Shown here in pieces: positions 8,273-17,023 of a DNA stretch of 45,999 nt. The DNA comes from Desulfobacteraceae bacterium (GTDB lineage: Bacteria > Desulfobacterota > DSM-4660 > Desulfatiglandales > B25-G16): positions 1 to 45,999 of the forward strand of contig JAUWNK010000004.1 of NCBI GenBank assembly GCA_030612685.1. Direction: 5' to 3'. Below the pieces are notes generated by a model. The model searched no databases, was not told where the DNA came from, and saw nothing but the letters and a program-made list of their open reading frames with translations. Both the position numbers and the translations under genes were made by a program. How positions within the stretch are numbered: the stretch's first letter is position 1; every line of letters starts with the position of its first letter.

Positions 8273-9058
8273 ATGCTACTATGCATAGATGTGGGCAATA
8301 CAAACATTGTTCTTGGTGTCTTTCAAGATGATAAAATGATTAATCACTGGCGCATAAGGACAGAAAGGGAAATGACCAGTGATGAATTAGGTGTATTAAT
8401 CAACAATCTATTTATACCCGCGCAATTAGAAATTAATAATATAAAGGATATAATTACCTCTTGCGTTGTGCCACCTCTTCTTAGTGTCTTCAAAGAGTTT
8501 TGCCTCCTTTATTTTCATCATGAACCGATGATTGTGGGTCCAGGTATAAAAACAGGAATGCCTATTAAATATGATAATCCAAAAGAAGTTGGCGCTGACA
8601 GGATAGTTAATGCAGTAGCTGCATATCAGAAATACCAGACAGGGCTAATTGTGGTAGATTTTGGTACAGCTACAACCTTTGACTACATATCCTCTGAAGG
8701 TGTCTATGAAGGGGGGGCAATAGCCCCCGGGATAATTATATCTGCTGAGGCCCTTTTCCAGAAGGCCTCCAAGTTACCTCGAGTTGAGATATTTGCCAAA
8801 CCTAAAACAGTAATAACCAAGGAAACCATAAGTAGTATAAATTCTGGTCTTATCTACGGTTATGCCGGCCTGGTTGATGGAATAGTAGATCGGATGAAAA
8901 GAGAAATAGGATCTGATCTTACTGTTATTGCAACAGGGGGTTTGGCCCCATTGATAAAATCCGAAGCCAAAAGTATCGACTATATAGAAGAATTTCTTAC
9001 CCTCGAAGGATTAAAGACAATATTTAAGCTAAACTCCCATCCCCCTTCACACCTTTAA
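8273..9058 (+). CDS. coaX: Type III pantothenate kinase
   Basis: CoaX phosphorylates pantothenate, the first committed step of coenzyme A synthesis, and needs a monovalent cation. The 261-aa protein carries the ASKHA-fold motifs of the family: phosphate-1 loop DVGNTN (6-11), GADRIVNA (107-114), DFGTATTFD (129-137) and GGAIAPG (147-153), and ATGGLA near the C-terminus. The start ATG at 8273 has AAAGGGAT a few bases upstream. It is the only pantothenate kinase visible in the window. No birA lies next to it, unlike the common birA-coaX arrangement. Confidence 0.95.
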   Translation: MLLCIDVGNTNIVLGVFQDDKMINHWRIRTEREMTSDELGVLINNLFIPAQLEINNIKDIITSCVVPPLLSVFKEFCLLYFHHEPMIVGPGIKTGMPIKYDNPKEVGADRIVNAVAAYQKYQTGLIVVDFGTATTFDYISSEGVYEGGAIAPGIIISAEALFQKASKLPRVEIFAKPKTVITKETISSINSGLIYGYAGLVDGIVDRMKREIGSDLTVIATGGLAPLIKSEAKSIDYIEEFLTLEGLKTIFKLNSHPPSHL

Positions 9059-9274
9059 ACCTTTCTCATCCAATGTCATTGAAAATACTCTATCACCTAA
9101 AGTTTTTGTAAACCCCTCTAAAACTATATTACCTATTTTTTATCATCATCCTACCCGTTAGGATAGAGATTCTTCCTAACATGGTAGACACTGGAATAAA
9201 GGTTGTGGAAAAATAAAAAATAAGGTAAAGAATCTTCAGAAAAAGAGGGCTTAGAAAAGTTTCCGCAATCTAAG

Positions 9275-10075
9275 ATGAATAGAGATCAAATAAGGCATTT
9301 TCAATCCTGGTTTGATGATTACATATCAAATTTTTACTCTAAAGGACAGGATCAGGAAAAGGACTGGGCTATCCGGTTAAAAGAGGAGCACTCTCAAAGG
9401 GTAAGACAAGAGATAATACTGATCGGTCAAAGATTAAACTTACCTGAGCAAGATATATTAATAGCCGAAGTTCTTGGTCTTTTTCATGATATCGGACGCT
9501 TTTACCAGTATCAAAGATATGGAACATTCAGGGATGATCTTTCAGAAAATCATGCAGAGCTCGGAGTAAAAATACTTGTAGATACCAACATCCTAAATGA
9601 TTTACTAAAAGAGGAGAAAGATATAATTAAAAATGGTATTCTTTATCACAATCTCCGGAAGCTGCCAGAGGATGAAGACCCTCGCTTTCTATTTTTTTTC
9701 AAATTACTCCGCGATGCGGATAAGCTGGACATCTGGAGAATAATTATAAATTATTATTATAAAGAACAAGAGCATAATCATAAATCGGTTCTCGAATTAG
9801 GCCTACCAGATACCCCTGGATATTCTGATAGGTCTCTGGATAACCTTTATTCAGGCCAGACATCAAGCTCGAGCGCAATAAAAAACCTGAATGACTTCAA
9901 ACTTCTTCAGATTAGTTGGGTGTATGATATAAATTTTTCTCCAACATTCCAGGAAATCAAAAAAAGAAAATATATAGATGAGATTGTCTCCATTCTTCCG
10001 GAAACTCAAGAGCTAAAAAAGGCATTAAAAATTGTAGAGAATTATCTGACCGTGCATACTACAATTCAAAATTAG
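9275..10075 (+). CDS. HD-domain metal-dependent phosphohydrolase
   Basis: The 266-aa protein has an HD-domain metal site: EHS (H39), the H71-D72 pair in GLFHDIGRF, H93 in ENHAELG, and a later LLRDADKLD motif that would supply the last aspartate. No second domain, signal peptide or membrane segment is visible, so it is a soluble stand-alone HD hydrolase of unknown substrate (nucleotide or cyclic nucleotide phosphates are possible). It is separated from coaX by 216 bases without other recognisable content. No clear ribosome binding site precedes the ATG at 9275. Confidence 0.8.
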   Translation: MNRDQIRHFQSWFDDYISNFYSKGQDQEKDWAIRLKEEHSQRVRQEIILIGQRLNLPEQDILIAEVLGLFHDIGRFYQYQRYGTFRDDLSENHAELGVKILVDTNILNDLLKEEKDIIKNGILYHNLRKLPEDEDPRFLFFFKLLRDADKLDIWRIIINYYYKEQEHNHKSVLELGLPDTPGYSDRSLDNLYSGQTSSSSAIKNLNDFKLLQISWVYDINFSPTFQEIKKRKYIDEIVSILPETQELKKALKIVENYLTVHTTIQN

Positions 10076-10401
10076 CAATTTAATAAGCCTTAGGCTTATT
10101 AAAATCGATAATCTCGTAAAAAGTCGGATTCGGTGAACCTGCCCGCCGTCCCTGCCCAACATCCGGCAGGCGGGTGGCAGGCGGGTCTGTCATTTCGACA
10201 GCATGGAGAAATCTGACTTGCGATAGCAAGTCATCCTGAGCAAAGAGAAGGATCTCGTTCCTGCTGCTGAGATCCCTCGTTACACTCGGGACAATGCTTT
10301 GCATCGGATTTCTCGCTTCGCCCCGCCTGCTGTCTGGCGGGCAGGTCGAAATGACATGTTGTTGAGATTTTTTACGAATGCATCAAAATTGATAATTGAA
10401 T

Positions 10402-10655
10402 TGTATAGGAATTTCCTTTTTAAGTCATTGTAGGGGCGGCCCGCCCTGGAGCGACTTCCGTGAAATAAACTGTTTTCGCTCTAATGTGCCTCAAACCCAT
10501 GCCGTATATCAAGGCACCGTCAAATCAGGTCTGGGCCAGGGCATTTATGACGTCCCGCAAAGCGGGATTCGACCCGCCCGCCTCGCCTTGTGGACTCGCA
10601 TGGCGGGCAGGTAAATCGAACCCCTACGAGTCCGCACCAAAGGTGCGATATGTTC
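10402..10655 (+). repeat. TATAGGAAWTTCC modular repeat, copy 5 (interrupted)
   Basis: Same order as 4427-4565: TATAGGAATTTCC, TTGTAGGGGCG, [103-bp insert], CATTTATGACG, CCCGCAAAGCGGG hairpin, a G+C hairpin of different sequence (CCCGCCCGCCTCGCC...GGCGGGCAGG), then TCCGCACCAAAGGTGCG and ATATGTTC. The internal G+C hairpin differs from the 4.5-kb copy, which shows that this part is exchangeable. Confidence 0.8.
10439..10541 (+). repeat. 103-bp structured repeat, copy E (cleanly inserted)
   Basis: Starts GCCCGCCCTGGAGCGACTT and ends AATCAGGTCTGGGCCAGGG. The flanks GGGGCG and CATTTATGACG are contiguous, apart from one T, in the uninterrupted repeat at 4427-4565. The boundaries of the insert are therefore defined to within one or two bases, and no target duplication longer than that is visible. 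Confidence 0.88.
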
Positions 10656-10683
10656 TAATTTTACATTGACCATTTAATACATT

Positions 10684-11631
10684 ATGATCATTATTTCCAA
10701 TCTTGATAACCTCCCTAAAGATATTAAAAACCCTGTAGTCACTATTGGGAACTTTGATGGGGTTCACTGGGCGCATCAGGCTATATTTAGAAAGGTTAAA
10801 GAGAGGGCCAGGGATTTACATGGAACATCTGTGGTTATCACCTTTGAGCCCCATCCTATAAGGGTAATGTCTCCCGAGAAGATAAAACCACTTCTAACCC
10901 TTTTAGAACAAAAAAGAGAGCTGGTAATTAACCAAGGGATCGATATATTTCTCTTGATAGAGTTTACACAAAAATTTGCTGCTATTTCCGCCAGAGATTT
11001 TGTCAAAGATATCTTGGTAGATAAATTAGGGATTAAAGAAATAGTTGTCGGTTACGATTATGCCTTTGGCCATAACAGAGAAGGCAATATCAAGATCTTA
11101 AAGGAGATGGGCCAACAGTTCAGTTTTAATGTACATCAAGTAGACCCTGTTTACACGGGAAAGACTTTGGTATCCAGCACATCAATTCGTAAGCTTATCA
11201 TGGATGGGAAAGTATCTGAGGCAAAACAATTACTTGGAAGGAATTACCAGATTAGGGGAGAGGTAATAAGAGGTAGAAATAGGGGTAGACCTCTATTGGG
11301 CTTCCCTACAGCTAATCTAAAGTTGGTTGACGAGCTTATACCAAAGGAAGGTGTATATATTGTTACAGTGGATATAGGGGGCAAGATTTATCAAGGATTA
11401 ACTAACATAGGCTTCAATCCAACATTTAAGGATAAAACCTTGTCTGTTGAGACCTATATTTTTGATTTATCTGCTAATATATTAAGGCAAAAGATCAAGA
11501 TAAATTTCCTTTCCCGCCTGCGGGATGAGATAACCTTTGCCAGCGCTAAAGAGCTTTCTCAGCAGATAAGTCGAGATATTAAGCAGGCAAGAGAATTTTT
11601 TCAAAAAGAAAAAAATAAAGCACCTGTTTAG
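10684..11631 (+). CDS. ribF: Bifunctional riboflavin kinase / FAD synthetase
   Basis: RibF converts riboflavin to FMN and then to FAD. The 315-aa protein has the N-terminal nucleotidyltransferase motif GNFDGVHWAH (22-31), STSIRKLI in the middle, and the C-terminal flavokinase signature GRPLLGFPTANL followed by GVY and TNIGFNPTF. Length is typical. The start ATG at 10684 is at the edge of the repeat region and has no clear Shine-Dalgarno. In many bacteria ribF sits beside truB, rpsO or lspA; here it is isolated between repeats. Confidence 0.95.
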   Translation: MIIISNLDNLPKDIKNPVVTIGNFDGVHWAHQAIFRKVKERARDLHGTSVVITFEPHPIRVMSPEKIKPLLTLLEQKRELVINQGIDIFLLIEFTQKFAAISARDFVKDILVDKLGIKEIVVGYDYAFGHNREGNIKILKEMGQQFSFNVHQVDPVYTGKTLVSSTSIRKLIMDGKVSEAKQLLGRNYQIRGEVIRGRNRGRPLLGFPTANLKLVDELIPKEGVYIVTVDIGGKIYQGLTNIGFNPTFKDKTLSVETYIFDLSANILRQKIKINFLSRLRDEITFASAKELSQQISRDIKQAREFFQKEKNKAPV

Positions 11632-11650
11632 GTAGCCACCAGGGCACCAA

Positions 11651-11754
11651 GCCCGCCCTGGCGCGACTTGACTGGTGTACTCTATTATCGCTGTAATAGT
11701 TCCTAAGATGGAATCTCTAAAATTAACTCATTGCAAGCCAGGTCTGGGCCAGGG
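11651..11754 (+). repeat. 103-bp structured repeat, copy F
   Basis: 104 bp, GCCCGCCCTGGCGCGACTTG to GCCAGGTCTGGGCCAGGG. Its GACTTG and CAAGCC inner arms can pair. The core shares ATCGCTGTAATA with copy G. It is flanked by AGGGCACCAA (11641-11650) and an inverted partner TTGGTGCCTTGGTGCCT (about 11791-11807), so it probably sits in another palindromic repeat. Confidence 0.85.
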
Positions 11755-11836
11755 ACAAAAACAATTGAAAATTGACAATTGAAAATTGGAATTGGTGCCT
11801 TGGTGCCTTTGTGTCTGAATAGTTACAAAATAAATC

Positions 11837-12841
11837 ATGAGTTGGAAATTCTTTATAGGTCTCTTTATCAGTGTTGCATTTTTATATATTGCATTCCATA
11901 ATGTAGATTTAGAGCTTCTTTTTCTTTCCATGAAATCAATCAATCTTCCTTTTGTTATCCCGCTTGTCATGATAACTGTCCTCTTATATCTGATCCGGGC
12001 CCTAAGATGGTTCCACCTCTTAGAGCCAATAAAAAAAATAGGCCTATCCAACCTATTTTCTTCCACAGTTATAGGTTTTGCTGCCAACTGTGTACTTCCA
12101 GCCAGGTTGGGTGAATTCATAAGGGCCAACTATATTGGACGCATGGAAAACATAAGCAAGAGCTCGTCATTAGCAACTATTGTTATTGAAAGACTCTTTG
12201 ATGTCTTCACCATCCTTCTGATATTACTGTTCGTTATAATGAATTTAGATTTTCCTTCCGAATGGGAATCAACAGGAAAGGCCATAAAAACAGGGGGACT
12301 TGTTTTGCTAATTATTTTTATTATATCAACCCTCCTTCTAATAGGCCTCAAAGGGAAAACCCAAACCTTTCTCAATATTGCTGAAAAGGCAGCCTTCTTT
12401 TTGCCATGGAAAATAAAACAAAGGATTGTTGATATACTTAAAAATTTCAGCAATGGGCTTGTCCTTGTTAGAAGCCCATCCCGCCTTTTAGCGGTACTAT
12501 TTTACTCCCTTGCTATCTGGTGTCTTTCTATATTTCAGATATATATCCTTGGTATTTCTATGGGTCTGTCCCTACCCTTCTTAGCCCCTTTTTTTATCCT
12601 GATACTACTGTGCTTTAGTGTCATGATACCTGCGGCTCCTGGATATATCGGAACATTTCACTTAGCGTGTCAATACGGACTAATCTTCTATGGTTTCAGC
12701 AAGGAAAAGGCACTATCAATGGCCATCCTTCTTCATGCTGTGGGATTTATCCCCACTGTTATTTTAGGATTAATAATATTTTTACATCAACATATCTCAT
12801 TACGTAACCTTACGAATGAACATATATCTCTTAGGAAATAA
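11837..12841 (+). CDS. Lysylphosphatidylglycerol synthase TM-region / UPF0104 flippase-like membrane protein
   Basis: A 334-aa polytopic membrane protein with about eight hydrophobic segments. It has the family landmarks of the UPF0104/AglD/MprF-flippase domain: YLIRALRWFHLL near residue 55, FAANCVLPARLGEFIRA (about 75-92), SSSLATIVIERLFD, and PAAPGYIGTFHLACQYGL towards the C-terminus. Members of this family are thought to move lipid-linked molecules across the membrane. No synthase domain is attached, so this would be the flippase part only. No clear ribosome binding site precedes the ATG at 11837. The substrate cannot be inferred. Confidence 0.82.
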   Translation: MSWKFFIGLFISVAFLYIAFHNVDLELLFLSMKSINLPFVIPLVMITVLLYLIRALRWFHLLEPIKKIGLSNLFSSTVIGFAANCVLPARLGEFIRANYIGRMENISKSSSLATIVIERLFDVFTILLILLFVIMNLDFPSEWESTGKAIKTGGLVLLIIFIISTLLLIGLKGKTQTFLNIAEKAAFFLPWKIKQRIVDILKNFSNGLVLVRSPSRLLAVLFYSLAIWCLSIFQIYILGISMGLSLPFLAPFFILILLCFSVMIPAAPGYIGTFHLACQYGLIFYGFSKEKALSMAILLHAVGFIPTVILGLIIFLHQHISLRNLTNEHISLRK

Positions 12842-12905
12842 AAAATCTGGACATTTAATATCAATATTTTATTATATAGTATAATAACTGGAGGAGAAAA
12901 AAATC

Positions 12906-13643
12906 ATGAAAAAGAATTATCTTTTATTTTGGCTTATTGGTCTTATCATTGTCTGTTTAGGTTGCGCTACTTCTTACAAAGCCAAGCCACTACCCTTTAA
13001 ATATCCATCTGCCTATCCAAATGCTGTTCAGGTGGCAGGTGCCACAATAGGCTCAAAAGCTTTTATTGATAAAGAGGAAGCTCAAAAGGCCTTTGGTTTT
13101 GATATCAGATCAGCAGGCATGCTCCCGGTTCAGATTGCGGTAGATAACCAAGGTAAAAAGGGGCTATCTATTGTAGCTAACCAAACATTCCTTCTGGACA
13201 GAGAGGGTAACCTCTGGCCCGTTTTATCAGATAAATTTGCATATGATAGGGTAACGAAATACGCCCAAACCAAAAAGATTTTTAAGGAAGGCGCTTATGC
13301 TGGTGTAATGTCCGGTATTGCCGGTGCCGTAATTGGAGCAGCCATTGGTATTGTCACTGGCGAGAATGTTGCCGCTGCAGCAGGCAAGGGAGCGGCTGTA
13401 GGTGCCGCTGCAGGAGCAACCCTTGGTGGTTTAGGAGGCTATGGATCTGCGGATCAAGCACGCAGAGAGGTTATGAAAGACTTTGAAGATAAAAACCTGC
13501 AAAACAAATCCATCTCTCCCAATAGCCTCAGCTTTGGCTTCATATTCTTTCCTGGAGAGGCCCAATCCGCTCAGTCACTCAGGTTACAGCTAAAAGAAGA
13601 AGACACGGGAAGGGTTTTTACCCTAAATTTAAAACTTGAATAA
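12906..13643 (+). CDS. Outer-membrane-type lipoprotein with glycine zipper
   Basis: The 245-aa product starts with a lipoprotein signal peptide (hydrophobic 5-19, lipobox CLGC with the lipidated Cys at 20). Residues about 135-180 form a glycine-zipper segment (GAVIGAAIGIVTG, GAAVGAAAGATLGGLGG) that could insert in or span a membrane, followed by a soluble C-terminal part rich in beta-type sequence. A strong GGAGGAG precedes the ATG at 12906, and an AT-rich TATAAT-containing stretch lies before it. Function unknown; it may be a cell-envelope structural protein. Confidence 0.75.
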   Translation: MKKNYLLFWLIGLIIVCLGCATSYKAKPLPFKYPSAYPNAVQVAGATIGSKAFIDKEEAQKAFGFDIRSAGMLPVQIAVDNQGKKGLSIVANQTFLLDREGNLWPVLSDKFAYDRVTKYAQTKKIFKEGAYAGVMSGIAGAVIGAAIGIVTGENVAAAAGKGAAVGAAAGATLGGLGGYGSADQARREVMKDFEDKNLQNKSISPNSLSFGFIFFPGEAQSAQSLRLQLKEEDTGRVFTLNLKLE

Positions 13644-13670
13644 TGAAAAAGTGGCCTTAAAGTGAAAGAA

Positions 13671-14234
13671 CTATATAGAAATTGTATTATCAATATTTTT
13701 CTGTCTTTTTAGCCTTTCTTCCATCCTCTCAATAGCCCTTTCCATCTCTTTAAGGATATCCTGAACTTTTTGCCTGATTGGCTCTTTTAGTAATCTGCAT
13801 TCTTTTCCGATATCTTCAGCGAACTCTTTTATTCTCTTTCTGAATTGGTCTACTTTTTCTTTAAGGTTATCCCGGTTTTTCATGTACTGATTACCTTTTT
13901 CTTTTGAAAGGCCTTCCCTCTCGTCCAGGTTTTTCTTGAGAGCCTCCTCCAGTTTTTTGAACTCAGTTAAAATCTTTTGAAGTCTCTGTACTATGGATTT
14001 CTCTGCCTGCCTCTGGATAGATTCTCCCTCTTTTTTTAACTCCTTTTGAAGTTCCTTTAATTTTGCCCCGGCAAGCTTGATACTGTTTTGTATAATATTG
14101 CTGATAGAGTTTAAAATTTCTTTCATGCTCTCCTCAACGGTCATTTTAGAGTCTTTCTCATTGCTTGCCAAAACCATGTTAAAAGAGGATAAAAGAAAAA
14201 GGCCGATAAATATGATGCAAAGTCTTCTATTCAA
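13671..14234 (-). CDS. Secreted coiled-coil protein
   Basis: An exported protein of about 187 aa. After a signal peptide ending near ALAS-type sequence (MVLAS) nearly all of the rest is charged heptad-type helix rich in Lys, Glu and Leu, resembling an apolipoprotein-like coiled coil. I place the start at the TTG at 14232-14234, seven bases after an excellent AGGAGG; an in-frame ATG at 14252 lies upstream of that Shine-Dalgarno and is less likely. It is convergent with the preceding lipoprotein gene, 27 bases away. Function unknown. Confidence 0.7.
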   Translation of the reverse strand: MNRRLCIIFIGLFLLSSFNMVLASNEKDSKMTVEESMKEILNSISNIIQNSIKLAGAKLKELQKELKKEGESIQRQAEKSIVQRLQKILTEFKKLEEALKKNLDEREGLSKEKGNQYMKNRDNLKEKVDQFRKRIKEFAEDIGKECRLLKEPIRQKVQDILKEMERAIERMEERLKRQKNIDNTISI

Positions 14235-14637
14235 ATTATCACCTCCTATCATCTACTAATCTTCTCTTAAATTATTTTAAGAATAAAAACATATCCTTGA
14301 GCAAAAGGATATTGACTCCCTCTGGGGAAAAAAATCGCTTCTCAACGGATCAAGACTGGCAGCTTCATTAAAGAGAAACTTGCAAGTAGTAAAAGAAATT
14401 ACTATACATGTTCAGGCATAATTAAATAATTATTGTTACACTCCAATCCCAAAAAAAGCTTGCTCCATCCTAATAGCCAGCCAATGTCAAAAGAAAGATT
14501 TACTTAATCTTTGAAATGTGGCCCTCTTTCTCCCATTTTGTCAAGAGGAAAGATTCTACTCCATTTCATATTTTACATCGCATTTTTTCCATGCTATAGA
14601 TTTTTCAAACTTAATACCCTTTTTTAGGAGAAATCCG
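14235..14637. other. Intergenic region with left long direct repeat
   Basis: No gene is visible. The stretch 14410-14523 is a diverged direct copy of 15431-15544 on the other side of the broken methyltransferase gene. The end of the region carries TTAGGAG, the Shine-Dalgarno for that gene. Confidence 0.65.
14410..14523 (+). repeat. Left direct repeat flanking methyltransferase pseudogene
   Basis: About 114 bp, roughly three quarters identical by eye to 15431-15544. Shared words include CATAAT(T/C)AAAT, CTCCATC, AGCCA(A/G)TGT and AAAAGAAAGAT(T/C)TACT. Both copies lack start codons or coding character. Confidence 0.65.
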
Positions 14638-15402
14638 ATGTCTTTGGACATTGAGAATACATTACGGGGTCGATCAGTGGTAATGGAGGGGGACGCAGAT
14701 TATCAACGACAACTTGATCTCTTTGTTCGATGTTCGACGGAAAAAGGCATCGAGCTGGTGAAGGTCGGCGAGATTATTGCTGGACTACCCCATAGGAGAT
14801 ATTTTTTAGACATTGGTGCCGGAGGAGGGAGCTTGACTATTCCCATCTCGCAATCCTTCAATGAGACAACCGTGGTAGAGCCCAATGAGAAACAGGCGAG
14901 TTTTCTCAAGCGAAGGTGTCCACATTTTAAGATCTACAACGATTTTTGGGACAAGGCTAACCTTGGTTCAACGTCTTAAGATTTTATCCTTTGTTCTCAT
15001 GTTCTCTACTATATTGAGGACGGTCACTGGATGACTACGATTGAGAAAATGTATGCACACCTCGAAGATGGGGGGCGTATTGCTATCGTTCTCCAGTCGC
15101 CGATAGGGGAAGTGGCCAACTTTTTCAATCAATTTACCCACTACGATGTCAATATCCTTGAACTGTGGCGGGATTTGATCCAGCAATATGGAGATGATAC
15201 CATTGAAGTGCGGTACTTTATGAATGAGATATGGACAGAGAGTTTGGAGGATATGGTTACAATCGGCCTTTTTCTTTTGATAGACCGTCAGTTCAGGAAA
15301 TATGAAGGGAAAATCCGACAGTATTTTGAATCTCATCACAAAATAGCTGAGGGCTATCGCATGATGCAAGATGAGATTCTTCTGGTAATCAAGAAGACTT
15401 AA
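14638..15402 (+). pseudogene. SAM-dependent methyltransferase interrupted by an in-frame TAA
   Basis: Two consecutive open segments in the same reading frame make one class I methyltransferase of about 254 codons, split by TAA at 14977-14979. The first part has the SAM-binding motif FLDIGAGGGS (56-65) and the acidic residue in VVEPNE (81). The second begins directly after the stop with DFILCSHVLYYIED, the expected motif II/post-II region. Many relatives read YD at this place, so a single TAT to TAA change would explain the break. The ATG at 14638 has GGAG seven bases upstream. The gene is bracketed by diverged direct repeats (14410-14523 and 15431-15544). A restart at ATG 15031 would lack the SAM site, so the gene is probably dead. 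A sequencing error at one base is the alternative. Confidence 0.75.
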
Positions 15403-15430
15403 CCGCGCTATCTTTTAGCTCAAACAAAAA

Positions 15431-15544
15431 GGCTCAAGCATAATCAAATTAGTATTTTTCAACCCCAATTCCTAATAAAAGACTACTCCATCATGGTCAT
15501 CAGCCAGTGTAAAAAGAAAGATCTACTGAATTTCTAATATGCCA
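15431..15544 (+). repeat. Right direct repeat flanking methyltransferase pseudogene
   Basis: Partner of 14410-14523 in the same orientation. The two copies and the gene between them span about 1.1 kb. Confidence 0.65.
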
Positions 15545-15592
15545 CAAACATATATCAAGCAAGATTATAGATAAAAGAGGGGGTATGCTCCA

Positions 15593-15874
15593 GTGACAAT
15601 CCGCATTGAACTTATTCCAACATTATCTCATTGTATCGAAACTGTAGCTAAAAGGGAATATTGGAAAAGTGTAGATGAATATCTTAAAAAAAGAAAAGAG
15701 GATGAAAAACTTGAGGAAAAAATAGTGCTTCTTAAGGCCTTTCTCGAAACAGCAGACTTTGGTATTCTGAGAAAACAATCAGAAGAACATATTATAAATG
15801 AAAAATGGGTAAAATTCACCCTATCTATTAAGAATGGAAAACCGTTGTGTGAAATGACCGCGGAGAAAATATAG
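15593..15874 (+). CDS. Small hypothetical protein
   Basis: A 93-aa charged cytoplasmic protein beginning with GTG at 15593, preceded by AGAGGGGG. The middle (YLKKRKEDEKLEEKIVLLKAFL) is helical and strongly charged. The end VKFTLSIKNGKPLCEMTAEK looks like a beta hairpin. I do not recognise the family. It lies between the broken methyltransferase gene and apbE, 87 bases before the latter. Confidence 0.5.
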   Translation: MTIRIELIPTLSHCIETVAKREYWKSVDEYLKKRKEDEKLEEKIVLLKAFLETADFGILRKQSEEHIINEKWVKFTLSIKNGKPLCEMTAEKI

Positions 15875-15961
15875 AAGTGAAAAATAAATATATAAGAAAA
15901 AAATCTTGTAATTAATTGACTCAAGTGATATAGACAGAAAAAATTTTCCTGGAGGAATACA

Positions 15962-17023
15962 ATGATTAGAGAATCCTACCGATCAATGAAACACAGATAT
16001 ATAGATAGGAGGGACTTCCTAAAAATTTCCGGTATAGTCAGTCTAGGCTTGACAACATGCCCTATAGGAGCATCCATAGCCGAGGCAGTAAAATTTGACA
16101 GAAAATTATATAAGGTTTCAAAGTCCAGAACAGGCATGGGGACAATAGTGTCTATAACCGTTCTTGACCCCTCCAAAGACCAGGCAGAGGAAGCCATTGC
16201 TATGGCCTTTGAAGAGATAGGAAGACTTACAAAGATGATGAGCAGGTATGACCCTATCACACCTTTATCTCAACTAAACCGCGATGGATTTCTCAAGGAG
16301 TCTCCTCCTGAACTCACCTTTGTGATTAAAAAATCCATGTATTACCACCAAATTAATAATGGCCTTTTTGATATCACAGTGAAACCAGTCCTAGATCTAT
16401 TCGCCAAATCCTTTAAAGCTCAAAAAAACCTTCTGCCAAGTGATTCAAAGATCTCTGAACTCTTGGAACTTGTTAATGCCAGACTAATTTCTCTCAATGG
16501 AAAAACCATATTATTTAAAAAAGATGGTATGGGAATTACCCTGGATGGCATCGCCAAGGGCTTTATTGTGGATAAGGCGGTTGAAAAACTAATGAAGCAG
16601 GGGATAAAACATGCCCTTATAAACGCTGGTGGGGATATCCGGACAATAGGTGACAAAGGAAATAACAGGCCCTGGAAAATAGCCATTGAAGACCCCAAAA
16701 AGAAAAAAAACTACCCTGACATGGTCGCTATCACAAACAGATCTGTTGCAACCTCTGGCAACTACGAAGTATTCTTTAACAAGGAGAAGATCTTTCATCA
16801 TATTGTTAATCCCAAAACCGGACTATCACCCCTCATTAATGCAAGCGTTTCGGTTCAGGCTCCAACAGCCATGGAAGCTGATGCCCTTTCAACCGCACTT
16901 TTTATCCTTGACCCAGCTCAAGGGACGAGATTAATAAATTCTCTTCCTAACTGTCAAAGCCTGATGATTACCAGAAATCAGAAAAAGATCAAATCCCATG
17001 GATGGCAGAGTATTAGAATATAA
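15962..17023 (+). CDS. apbE: FAD:protein FMN transferase (ApbE family)
   Basis: ApbE attaches FMN through a phosphodiester bond to a Thr/Ser of target proteins such as NqrB/C or RnfG/D. The 353-aa protein starts with a twin-arginine signal (RRDFLK at 16-21, then a hydrophobic stretch), so it is probably exported folded to the periplasm. Family motifs are GMGTIVSITV, SRYDPITPLSQLN, TLDGIAKGFIVD, LINAGGDI, HHIVNPKTG and the metal-site segment EADALSTALF. A GGAGG lies six bases before the ATG. No nqr or rnf genes are in the window, so the flavinylated partner is elsewhere. Confidence 0.93.
   Translation: MIRESYRSMKHRYIDRRDFLKISGIVSLGLTTCPIGASIAEAVKFDRKLYKVSKSRTGMGTIVSITVLDPSKDQAEEAIAMAFEEIGRLTKMMSRYDPITPLSQLNRDGFLKESPPELTFVIKKSMYYHQINNGLFDITVKPVLDLFAKSFKAQKNLLPSDSKISELLELVNARLISLNGKTILFKKDGMGITLDGIAKGFIVDKAVEKLMKQGIKHALINAGGDIRTIGDKGNNRPWKIAIEDPKKKKNYPDMVAITNRSVATSGNYEVFFNKEKIFHHIVNPKTGLSPLINASVSVQAPTAMEADALSTALFILDPAQGTRLINSLPNCQSLMITRNQKKIKSHGWQSIRI

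Larger units (their letters stand above)
10076..10683. repeat. Repeat-filled region between HD hydrolase and ribF
   Basis: About 10108-10378 is a large imperfect palindrome: TCTCGTAAAAAGTC on the left and TTTTTTACGAA on the right. Inside lie two G+C hairpins of the GGCGGGCAGG type (about 10134-10185 and 10322-10345) and the paired words TGTCATTTCGACA and GGTCGAAATGACA around GGAGAAATCT/GGATTTCTC. From 10402 to 10655 there is a TATAGGAAWTTCC module interrupted by a 103-bp repeat. No gene is supported. Confidence 0.8.

Noticed and set aside
10396-10669. Two overlapping 60-72-codon frames upstream of ribF
   Set aside because: They lie entirely within the interrupted modular repeat and the 103-bp insert.
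14977-14979. Stop-codon readthrough in the methyltransferase gene
   Set aside because: The stop is TAA; selenocysteine uses TGA and pyrrolysine uses TAG, and no recoding structure is evident.
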